Source: Chryseobacterium sp. Leaf405
GTDB lineage: Bacteria > Bacteroidota > Bacteroidia > Flavobacteriales > Weeksellaceae
Direction of reading: 5' to 3'
Length of the DNA stretch: 64,000 nucleotides
Assembly: GCF_001425355.1 (NCBI RefSeq)
Contig: NZ_LMQN01000001.1
Location: 248,490 to 312,489, forward strand
Part shown: positions 55,380 to 62,268 of the stretch, piece after piece
Layout: each line of letters starts with the position of its first letter
Numbering within the stretch: the first letter of the stretch is position 1
Notes under the pieces: model-generated
The model's database searches: none
What the model was told of the DNA's origin: nothing
What the model saw: the letters and a program-made list of their open reading frames with translations, nothing else
Translations under genes and position numbers: made by a program

Positions 55380-57515
55380 TTAAGAATTTCTTTCAACTTC
55401 TAATTCCCAAACTCTGTGATTAGCAATTGCTTTGATGAATTTATCCGATCCTTCGGCATCGTCCCAGTTAATAATAGCAGGATCTTCGTGTTTTTTTGAA
55501 GCTACATTGCTGTTTGCATAAATTGGTTCTGTTCCTTCTCCAAAATAAATAGCCTTGCAATGTTTGTAAGCATCATTAATAAAACACAATACCAAATGTT
55601 TATTATCCGGAAGCAAAAGTTCTTTCGTAGAATCTTCTCCTGCCGCAATATATAAAGCATCAAAACAAACGCTTGCTGTACTTTGCAGAGAATGCTGAGG
55701 TGTTAAAGCTGTTCCGTCATTTGTTTTTACCGGAGCAACACTCGGAGCAATAATTTCTACTACGGCACCTTCGCTTTCCAATTTTGTTTTTAAATCATTT
55801 ACTGCTGAAGCATCTGCCCCATTTCCTATAATAAATCCGATTTTTCTACTTTTAACCGTATCTTTTACGGTATTCGCCATACTTAAAGCTTCTGAAATTC
55901 TCGTGTGCGCTTCTCTTTCTTCACTTTGAAGTTCCGCAGGGTCTGCATCAGCCGGAAGACTTTGATTCGGCATCTCCAGTTCTTTTACCTCGACACCAAG
56001 TTTTACCGCTACCTTAGACGCTAAATTTTTATCAATAAAAGCCAACTGTGAAACTAATCTTTGTCTGATTTCAGGAATGGTGACTTTCGATAATTCGAAA
56101 ATAAGTGCATTCTGAAGGTGCATTTTTTCTGGTGCCGATTGGCTGTTGTAGAATAATTTTGCCTGAGAATAATGCTCTACAAAACTCTTGCTTCTGCTTC
56201 TGATCTTAGAACCTGAAACTCTTTCCTGATGAGAAACGAAACCGCCTTCTTTCATCATCGCCTGGAAAGGACAACCCCCTCCTATAGAATTGGGTTCATA
56301 GTTTACCTTATCTTTTGAAATCTGTTGTCTCATAATACCGTCACGCTGATTATTATGAATTGTTTTTACCGGTCTGTTAATCGGAATTTCATGAAAGTTC
56401 GGCGATCCCAATCTCGTAAGCTGAGTATCGGTATAAGAGAATAATCTTCCCTGTAACAAAGGGTCGTTGCTAAAATCGATTCCAGGAACCAAGTGCCCCG
56501 GATGGAAAGCAATCTGCTCTGTTTCTGAAAAGAAATTATCGGGATTTTTATTTAAAGTTAATGTTCCGATGATCTGAACGGGCACTTCTTCTTCGGGAAT
56601 CAGTTTTGTAGGATCCAATAAATCGAAATCGAATTTATCTTCATCTTCTTCAGGAATTAGCTGAACTCCGAAATCCCATTCAGGAAATGCACCTTTGTCA
56701 ATAGCTTCCCAAAGATCTCTTCTATGGAAATCGGGATCGTAACCGGAAATTTTCTGTGCCTCGTCCCAAGCCACGGAGTGAACGCCCAATTTTGGTTTAA
56801 AATGAAATTTCACAAAATGAGATTTTCCCTCCTGATTGATAAATTTAAATGAGTGCACACCAAAACCTTCCATCATTCGAAGACTTCTCGGGATTGCTCT
56901 GTCGCTCATCAGCCACATAATCATGTGCATACTTTCCGGCATTAATGAAATAAAATCCCAGAAACTGTTATGCGCAGAAGCTGCCTGTGGCATTTCATGA
57001 TCCGGTTCGGGTTTTACAGCGTGTACCAAATCCGGAAATTTAATCGCATCCTGAATAAAAAATACAGGAATATTATTCGCTACAAGATCATAATTTCCTT
57101 CTTCCGTATAAAATTTTACGGCAAATCCTCGTACGTCTCTGGCAAGATCTGTACTTCCTCTGCTTCCGGCAACTGTTGAAAATCTTACGAAAACCGGAGT
57201 TTCTTTTCCTACTTCATTTAAGAAATTGGCTGTAGTAAATTCTTCAAGGCTTTTCGTTAATTTAAAAACACCGTGAGCACCAGATCCTCTTGCGTGAACA
57301 ACCCTTTCAGGAATTCTTTCATGATCAAAATGGGTAATTTTTTCTCTTAAAATAAAATCTTCCAACAAGGTTGGACCTCGGTCGCCTGCTTTTAACGAAT
57401 CCTGGTTATTATTAATCCTTATTCCCTGATTCGTTGTCAGTTTTTCTCCTTCATTTGAGGTTGTGTGCGATTGTAATTGATCCAACTTTTCATTGGTAGG
57501 TTTATTGTCTTTCAT
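55380..57515 (-). CDS. katE: Large-subunit monofunctional catalase (HPII type)
   Basis: This 711-residue clade-2 heme catalase breaks down hydrogen peroxide. The catalytic H74 (RVVHARGSGAHG) and the distal asparagine near residue 147 (DLVANNIPVFF) are present. So are RFSTVAGSRGSTDLARDVRG and the heme-ligand tyrosine region RLFSYTDTQLTR near 360. The C-terminal 150 residues (about 560-711) form the flavodoxin/DJ-1-like domain unique to large catalases, starting SRKIGFIIGNGADAS. In enteric bacteria katE is a general stress gene. Here it heads the minus-strand unit with the dehydrogenase. Confidence 0.96.
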   Translation of the reverse strand: MKDNKPTNEKLDQLQSHTTSNEGEKLTTNQGIRINNNQDSLKAGDRGPTLLEDFILREKITHFDHERIPERVVHARGSGAHGVFKLTKSLEEFTTANFLNEVGKETPVFVRFSTVAGSRGSTDLARDVRGFAVKFYTEEGNYDLVANNIPVFFIQDAIKFPDLVHAVKPEPDHEMPQAASAHNSFWDFISLMPESMHMIMWLMSDRAIPRSLRMMEGFGVHSFKFINQEGKSHFVKFHFKPKLGVHSVAWDEAQKISGYDPDFHRRDLWEAIDKGAFPEWDFGVQLIPEEDEDKFDFDLLDPTKLIPEEEVPVQIIGTLTLNKNPDNFFSETEQIAFHPGHLVPGIDFSNDPLLQGRLFSYTDTQLTRLGSPNFHEIPINRPVKTIHNNQRDGIMRQQISKDKVNYEPNSIGGGCPFQAMMKEGGFVSHQERVSGSKIRSRSKSFVEHYSQAKLFYNSQSAPEKMHLQNALIFELSKVTIPEIRQRLVSQLAFIDKNLASKVAVKLGVEVKELEMPNQSLPADADPAELQSEEREAHTRISEALSMANTVKDTVKSRKIGFIIGNGADASAVNDLKTKLESEGAVVEIIAPSVAPVKTNDGTALTPQHSLQSTASVCFDALYIAAGEDSTKELLLPDNKHLVLCFINDAYKHCKAIYFGEGTEPIYANSNVASKKHEDPAIINWDDAEGSDKFIKAIANHRVWELEVERNS

Positions 57516-57725
57516 AATTCTTAATTTATAATGTGGTAATTTCTTTTATCAGTAAAATAAAGTGTTGTATTAAAAGCAGTCAGTTCAGTTTAAGTTGCTT
57601 TTAAATATTCTTGAAATAATGGAGATCGTTTTCATTGGTATAAACCTATAAAATAGGATTTGCTCCGGTTCTCAAAAGCAAGCACACTTCTGTTTTTTCT
57701 TCATTCATATCTTTGATTTTATCGT

Positions 57726-57761
57726 AAAAAAGCCATATAGAAAGCTCTACATGGCTTTTTT
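57726..57761 (-). terminator. Intrinsic terminator after DUF892 gene
   Basis: A 16-bp stem with one mismatch (AAAAAAGCCATATAGA / TCTACATGGCTTTTTT), directly past the stop codon at 57768. Confidence 0.85.
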
Positions 57762-57767
57762 GATTTA

Positions 57768-58409
57768 TTAATTTTCCTGTTGTGCATCAAAATTGATGTA
57801 CGTTTCGGCAATTTCTGTAAGATTATAATCGGTATCTTCTTCTTCCTGAAGTGTTTTTTCTAAAAGGTCGGCAGCTTTGTCATGTCCCATGGTAATCGCC
57901 AATTGAGCTAATCCGCCGTAGGTTGCAATTTCGTAGTGCTCTACTTTTTGCGCAGCAATTATTAACGCAGCATCTCTTGTCATAGAACCTTCTTCGGTAG
58001 ATTTGATGATTTCTTCACCTTCTTCAATAATCCCTTTGATTGCTTTACATTCTTTTTGTTCAGGCTTTTCATCAATTAATTTGAACACTTTTTCTAAACG
58101 GCTGATGTGTTTTTTTGTCTGAAGTTGATGATCTTCAAAAGCTTCTTTCAACTCCTCAGTTGTTGCTGCTTCCTCCATTTTTTGCAGTGCATCTACAATT
58201 GCATTTTCAGCAAAATAAATATCTTTTAATGCCGAAACAAAAAATTTGTGAAGTGAAGAATTTTTCATTTCGCTTTCACTAACCTCTGCATTGTCTACAG
58301 ACATTGTTTTTTCTGATGTAGATGCTTTTGTTGATGTTGAAGTAGCTGTTGCTGAATCTGAAGTTGCAGATGTCGTTTTATCTTTATTTTCTAGTGATTT
58401 AGTTGCCAT
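57768..58409 (-). CDS. DUF892 (YciF-type) ferritin-like stress protein
   Basis: This 213-residue protein has a serine/threonine/alanine-rich disordered N terminus (about 1-48). A four-helix DUF892 domain (about 50-205) follows, with KFFVSALKDIYFAENAIVDAL, EAFEDHQLQTKKHISRLEKVF, AQKVEHYEIATYGGLAQLA and EEEDTDYNLTEIA. The E/H residues on these helices are those that bind a di-metal centre in YciF relatives. Such proteins are induced by osmotic and stationary stress in enteric bacteria. It lies 80 bp downstream of the KGG gene on the same strand, with a terminator between. Confidence 0.9.
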   Translation of the reverse strand: MATKSLENKDKTTSATSDSATATSTSTKASTSEKTMSVDNAEVSESEMKNSSLHKFFVSALKDIYFAENAIVDALQKMEEAATTEELKEAFEDHQLQTKKHISRLEKVFKLIDEKPEQKECKAIKGIIEEGEEIIKSTEEGSMTRDAALIIAAQKVEHYEIATYGGLAQLAITMGHDKAADLLEKTLQEEEDTDYNLTEIAETYINFDAQQEN

Positions 58410-58430
58410 AATATATAGTGGTGTTTGGTG

Positions 58431-58477
58431 TTAAAAAAGATTACCCCTTTATGTAATCAAATCGGATAAAGGGGTAA
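58431..58477 (-). terminator. Intrinsic terminator after the KGG-motif gene
   Basis: 12-bp perfect stem TTACCCCTTTAT / ATAAAGGGGTAA, followed on the minus strand by TCTTTTTT. Confidence 0.8.
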
Positions 58478-58489
58478 TTGTAGAAAGAA

Positions 58490-59368
58490 TTATGAATTAC
58501 GTCTGCCTCCAAATCCTGATCTTCCGGAACCTGAAGCATTTCCGCCGCTATGAGAAGCCTGACCGCCCATACGAGCAATTCTAGTACGTTCTGCCTTACT
58601 CATTGAAGCGAAACCTCTTTTTGAAGTTCCAGAACCTGATCCTGAATTGGAGCCACGACCTGAACCGCTGTTGCCGCTATTTCCTGATCTGGAATTTGAG
58701 CCGGAATTTCCTCTTCCGCTGCCTGATCCTGATCTTCCTGAATTGGAGTTTGAATTAGATCTTGACCCTGAATTGGATCCCGATCTTCCTGAGTTTCCTG
58801 AATTTGATGATCTTCCATTGTTGCTTCCGCTGCCTTTCGGTCTCCCTGGATTATCGTGTCTGCGGTCATAATTATCATTGTCTGATGATCCTCTTGACGA
58901 TCTTCCACTTCCGCCTGATCTTGAACCAGAACCGGAGTTAGAATTAGATCTCGAGTTGGATCCTGAATTTGAACGACCTGTTGAACCGCCTCTGTTTCCG
59001 CCACTTCCAGAAGTAAATCTTCCTTGATTATCTCTTTGCTGGTTTCCGTTTCCGCTATTTCCTCGGCTTCTGCCTCTTCCACCTCCTCTGTTGTCTTCAT
59101 CTTCGTCGTCATCATCATCGTCATAATCTTCATCGTAGTCATCATCTTCATAATCGTCGTCATAACTATTTTCATAATCATCGTCGTCGTAATCCTCGTC
59201 TTCATCAAAATAATCTTCATATTCTGAGAAGTCATCATCATAATCTTCATCATTTTGGGCATCTTTATATCCATGATCATACCCTAATTGATAAATTTCT
59301 TCAAGATTACTGCTTGATGAATTTGAGTTTCCTCTGGAACTACGGTTGTTTGAATTTCTAGTGTTCAT
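58490..59368 (-). CDS. Low-complexity acidic/Ser-Gly-Asn protein with C-terminal KGG motif
   Basis: This 292-residue protein is mostly disordered. After a short N terminus and a YQLGYDHGYKDAQ helix (about 27-39) comes a run of Asp, Glu and Tyr (about 40-93). A long Ser/Gly/Arg/Asn region follows (about 94-250). The C-terminal segment (about 253-280) reads KRGFASMSKAERTRIARMGG and QASHSGG, a match to the KGG/Con-10 stress motif (usual form: GFASMDPEKRREIASKGG). KGG proteins accumulate under desiccation or starvation. The charge layout, acidic then basic-neutral, suggests phase-separating or DNA/protein-shielding behaviour, which is speculation. The repetitive codons also create long shadow frames. 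Confidence 0.85.
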   Translation of the reverse strand: MNTRNSNNRSSRGNSNSSSSNLEEIYQLGYDHGYKDAQNDEDYDDDFSEYEDYFDEDEDYDDDDYENSYDDDYEDDDYDEDYDDDDDDEDEDNRGGGRGRSRGNSGNGNQQRDNQGRFTSGSGGNRGGSTGRSNSGSNSRSNSNSGSGSRSGGSGRSSRGSSDNDNYDRRHDNPGRPKGSGSNNGRSSNSGNSGRSGSNSGSRSNSNSNSGRSGSGSGRGNSGSNSRSGNSGNSGSGRGSNSGSGSGTSKRGFASMSKAERTRIARMGGQASHSGGNASGSGRSGFGGRRNS

Positions 59369-59554
59369 AATAGATTTTTTATATTAATATTTAGTGATAA
59401 TTATTGCTGGCCGTGACTAGTATTAGACAGCAATAGATTTGATTATTAAAAGTTGCATGAAAAAAGCTAATGCTTTATAAACTGCTCAGTAACAGAGCAG
59501 AAAAATATATGAATTATTATTTACTCAAATGTACAACAGACTACTTCACTTATA

Positions 59555-59570
59555 TATGATTTGAGTCATA
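59555..59570. promoter_or_regulatory. Crp/Fnr-type site upstream of the KGG gene
   Basis: TATGATTTGAGTCATA is a perfect TATGA-N6-TCATA palindrome, about 190 bp before the KGG start codon on the minus strand. Confidence 0.45.
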
Positions 59571-59637
59571 ATAGATTGAATTGTAGTAATTTTTCATATT
59601 TTAATTAATTGATATTTAAATAATTCTGGTATAGTAT

Positions 59638-59654
59638 TTCAAATAATACACCAA
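59638..59654 (-). promoter_or_regulatory. Sigma-54-like element, minus strand
   Basis: TTGGTGTATTATTTGAA on the minus strand; closely similar to TTGGCATATCATTTGAA at 53779. It would give the KGG mRNA a leader of about 260 nt. Confidence 0.3.
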
Positions 59655-59861
59655 AGCAAGAATTTTTATGAATAAAAAATACCACATTTTAGCACTTTTA
59701 TTTTAAGTTAGAAATAAGTTATTTTTTATTCGTGAAAATTCTTGTTTTATTTAAGTAATTTCAATTGAAAAAAAATGATTAAAATATCTATTAATATTTC
59801 TCCTATTCCATCGTTTTTGTCAATATGCAAACCGAATTTCGTAAATAAAATGTATAATGAA

Positions 59862-59877
59862 TATGATTTCAATCAAA
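59862..59877. promoter_or_regulatory. Imperfect Crp/Fnr-type site
   Basis: TATGATTTCAATCAAA: the left half is perfect and the right half has one mismatch (TCAAA for TCATA). Confidence 0.35.
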
Positions 59878-59887
59878 TGAAGGATAT

Positions 59888-59903
59888 TATGATTCTGCTC
59901 ATA
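59888..59903. promoter_or_regulatory. Crp/Fnr-type activator site for the 59955 gene
   Basis: TATGATTCTGCTCATA is a perfect palindrome. Its centre lies about 43 bp before the predicted start of transcription, the usual activator position, and the promoter lacks a -33 element. Confidence 0.5.
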
Positions 59904-59924
59904 ATCAGTACACTCTATAGATTC

Positions 59925-59932
59925 TAACTTTG
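59925..59932 (+). promoter_or_regulatory. -7 promoter element for the 59955 gene
   Basis: TAACTTTG matches TAnnTTTG, 22 bp before the ATG. No TTG is found at -33; a Crp/Fnr-type palindrome sits there instead. Confidence 0.5.
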
Positions 59933-59954
59933 TAAAACATCAAAGAATATTCTT

Positions 59955-60560
59955 ATGAAACCGAAACAGATCCCTGGAATCCCGATGCAGAAAAAAGGAG
60001 GATTCCATGATACCGAAAGTATACAGCAATTTAATGTTTTAGAGATACATTCAAAGTTTGATGTTTTAAAAGAACGTTTTTTTTCCATAAATAAATGGAA
60101 AGAATATTGCGGAAATGCATCTGCAGAGTTCAAACATTTTGATGCTACAGGACAATTTGTTGACAGGATTCCGGTAAAAGGAGATTTGATCCGGATAGGT
60201 ATTCCCGGCCCTGGTACAAAAGAAGCTGACGGTTATGACTGGGTTGAAATTATAAATATATCTCACAAAAATACTGATACCTATGAGTCTTTTCTGATGA
60301 TGTGCCGACCGTGTAAAGCCCCTCATACGCTAAAAGGTTATATTGCCCATTTTTATAGTCCTGCTGCTACTTCCAATTTAATGATTGTAAAAGAAGGAGA
60401 CACTTTAAAAGTAGGAATCTACGGGCGTAACGAAAGACCCAATTTTAATGCTGGGTTTTTAGATAAAATAAGAAATTTCTTCATTGCATTCGGCGGAATG
60501 TTCGGTTTCGGAAAAATGCAGTGGAAAATGCTGACAGAAGGATTACTGAACTTTAAATAG
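59955..60560 (+). CDS. Hypothetical protein in the stress block
   Basis: I do not recognise this 201-residue protein. It has no signal peptide. The central part (about 60-135) is beta-rich with DRIPVKGDLIRIGIPGPGTKE, then YDWVEIINISH and SFLMMCRPCKAPHTLKGYIAHFY, the last containing a CxxC-like pair (CRPC). The C-terminal part (about 165-201) is more hydrophobic with FFIAFGGMFGFGKMQWK and could touch a membrane. The promoter region carries a Crp/Fnr-type site, and the Crp/Fnr gene lies 258 bp downstream, so it may belong to that regulon. Confidence 0.75.
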   Translation: MKPKQIPGIPMQKKGGFHDTESIQQFNVLEIHSKFDVLKERFFSINKWKEYCGNASAEFKHFDATGQFVDRIPVKGDLIRIGIPGPGTKEADGYDWVEIINISHKNTDTYESFLMMCRPCKAPHTLKGYIAHFYSPAATSNLMIVKEGDTLKVGIYGRNERPNFNAGFLDKIRNFFIAFGGMFGFGKMQWKMLTEGLLNFK

Positions 60561-60736
60561 CCGAAGATCAAAACAAAAATCCCCGATTAAAAAATCAGGG
60601 ATAAAACTAATAACCATGACACCTCATTTGAAATGAGAATCGGGACAAATATATTGATAAACTACGTCTTACATTATGATTCAAATCTATTCACATCCTT
60701 TTACACCATCTAAATAAAATTTCGCTCGTATTCTAT

Positions 60737-60752
60737 TATGATTTCAATCATA
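60737..60752. promoter_or_regulatory. Crp/Fnr-type site upstream of the Crp/Fnr gene
   Basis: TATGATTTCAATCATA is a perfect palindrome 67 bp before the regulator's own ATG, which suggests self-control. A degenerate copy (TATGATTCAAATCTAT) lies at 60675-60690. Confidence 0.5.
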
Positions 60753-60818
60753 ACAGTTCATTTGTTTTAGCTCTATATTTAAATATTTATCGTTTAATTT
60801 TTATAACTAATATTATTT

Positions 60819-61415
60819 ATGCTAATCCCTGAAGAACTTTTATTAGCGTATGGTGCTGACACAGAAATACTTGATCCACATCAAACCATATTTAATGAAG
60901 GTGATACTCCCAAATATTATTATCAGATTGTTGAAGGAAGAATAAAACTTAATCACTATAATGATGATGGCAAAGAACTTATTTTAGCAATTCTGGATAA
61001 AGGATTAAGTGTTTGCGAATTGCTATTGTTTATTGATAAAACCTATCCTGTAAACGCCATAACTTTTGAAAAATGTACCATTTTACAACTTCCAAAAAGC
61101 AGTTTTGTAAAATTGGTTGATGAAAATCCTAATATTTCTAAAGATATCAATAAGTTTCTGTCCGAAAGACTGTATTACAAATATATCATGCTTGAAAACA
61201 ATTCATCTCTGCGACCTGACATTAGAATTAAAGGGATGCTCAGTTATCATAAAAGCTTTAGCGAACATCAGGACAGATTCACTTATGAACTGCCATTAAC
61301 AAGACAACAAGTGGCATCGCTGACCGCATTGAGAGTAGAAACTGTCGTGAGAACCGTAAAAAAGCTGGAAAAGGAAAACTTCCTTAAAATCATCAACAGA
61401 AAGATTCATATATAA
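60819..61415 (+). CDS. Crp/Fnr-family transcriptional regulator
   Basis: This 198-residue protein has a cyclic-nucleotide-binding fold (about 15-115) and a C-terminal helix-turn-helix (about 150-198, PLTRQQVASLTALRVETVVR). The nucleotide pocket lacks the arginine of true cAMP receptors (GLSVCELLLF, then YPVNA), and there is no N-terminal cysteine cluster as in Fnr, so the signal is unknown. The recognition helix keeps the E-T-V-x-R pattern that reads a TGA core, which fits the TATGA-N6-TCATA palindromes found nearby. It is monocistronic with a terminator at 61438-61467. Confidence 0.9.
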   Translation: MLIPEELLLAYGADTEILDPHQTIFNEGDTPKYYYQIVEGRIKLNHYNDDGKELILAILDKGLSVCELLLFIDKTYPVNAITFEKCTILQLPKSSFVKLVDENPNISKDINKFLSERLYYKYIMLENNSSLRPDIRIKGMLSYHKSFSEHQDRFTYELPLTRQQVASLTALRVETVVRTVKKLEKENFLKIINRKIHI

Positions 61416-61437
61416 GTATTCCTAAAATATATCATTT

Positions 61438-61467
61438 AAAAAGAGACCGAAAAACGGTCTCTTTTTA
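61438..61467 (+). terminator. Intrinsic terminator after Crp/Fnr gene
   Basis: 10-bp stem AAAGAGACCG / CGGTCTCTTT, 5-nt A-rich loop, followed by a T run. Confidence 0.85.
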
Positions 61468-61546
61468 TTATTTATCTTTTCAATTTATGACGTATGTGAA
61501 TAAAAAGCAAAAATAATATCACATAAAAATACCACATATTTTCTCA

Positions 61547-61563
61547 ATGGCAGAAGATTTGTA
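61547..61563 (+). promoter_or_regulatory. Sigma-54-like promoter for the 61592 gene
   Basis: ATGGCAGAAGATTTGTA matches TGGCA at -24 and TTG at -12. It lies 28 bp before the ATG. TACCACAT occurs 17 bp upstream of it. Confidence 0.4.
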
Positions 61564-61591
61564 ACTACATCATTAAAATAAATAATATCGT

Positions 61592-61906
61592 ATGAAAAAT
61601 ACAGTAAAAATAGCATTGGCATTAGCAGCAGGAAGTTCTCTACTTTATTTGGGTCTGCGTAAAAAAAATAAAAAAGAAACCTTTCTTGCTCCGGACGGTA
61701 ACACTTATGAGAAAGATCAAATTTATCGCACATACGACAATAAATTGTTTAAAAACGGTAAAGAATTTCACTTCAATACTCCGGAAATGAATCAATCAAA
61801 TCAAATAAGTTTGAATCAAGGTAAAACTCATGAAAATCTTCATCAGAATTATCAGGGTACAAACAAAGAGGTAAATTATCACCAAAAAGGTTTCAGACAT
61901 CAATAA
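61592..61906 (+). CDS. Small membrane-anchored hypothetical protein
   Basis: This 104-residue protein has one N-terminal hydrophobic segment (about 4-22, VKIALALAAGSSLLYLGL) followed by a basic stop-transfer KKKNKK. The rest is a polar, glutamine/asparagine-rich tail with NLHQNYQGTNKEVNYHQKGF. A short beta-like region (about 31-62) reads FLAPDGNTYEKDQIYRTYDN. No family is recognised. It is probably co-transcribed with the small membrane protein gene 49 bp downstream and belongs to the stress block. Confidence 0.7.
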   Translation: MKNTVKIALALAAGSSLLYLGLRKKNKKETFLAPDGNTYEKDQIYRTYDNKLFKNGKEFHFNTPEMNQSNQISLNQGKTHENLHQNYQGTNKEVNYHQKGFRHQ

Positions 61907-61922
61907 TCAAATAATCAAATAA

Positions 61923-62126
<204 letters not shown>

Positions 62127-62144
62127 CTGAGTATTAAGAAATAA

Positions 62145-62183
62145 AAAACACCGCTGAAAATATGTTTTTAGCGGTGTTTTTTT
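62145..62183 (+). terminator. Intrinsic terminator after the small membrane protein gene
   Basis: 11-bp stem AAAACACCGCT / AGCGGTGTTTT, then a T run. Confidence 0.85.
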
Positions 62184-62268
62184 GGGAATAAGACAACTCA
62201 TTCTATTGTTGAAAATATATTCCTTAAATTTACAATTCTATTCATTATTTACTCCCAAATTAAGACAG

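Larger units (their letters stand above)
59369..59954. other. Divergent regulatory gap between KGG gene and 59955 gene
   Basis: Holds three TATGA-N6-TCATA-type palindromes (59555, 59862 and 59888), a sigma-54-like element on the minus strand (59638-59654), a TACCACAT motif near 59679 and a -7 box at 59925. No coding frame was seen. Confidence 0.6.

Noticed and set aside
58600-59280. Long open frame of 226 codons overlapping the KGG gene on the same strand
   Set aside because: It arises from the repetitive codons of the acidic and Ser-Gly-Asn regions and encodes a run of Met, Ile, Thr and Gln repeats with no recognisable domain. The other frame ends in the KGG motif and is clearly the gene.
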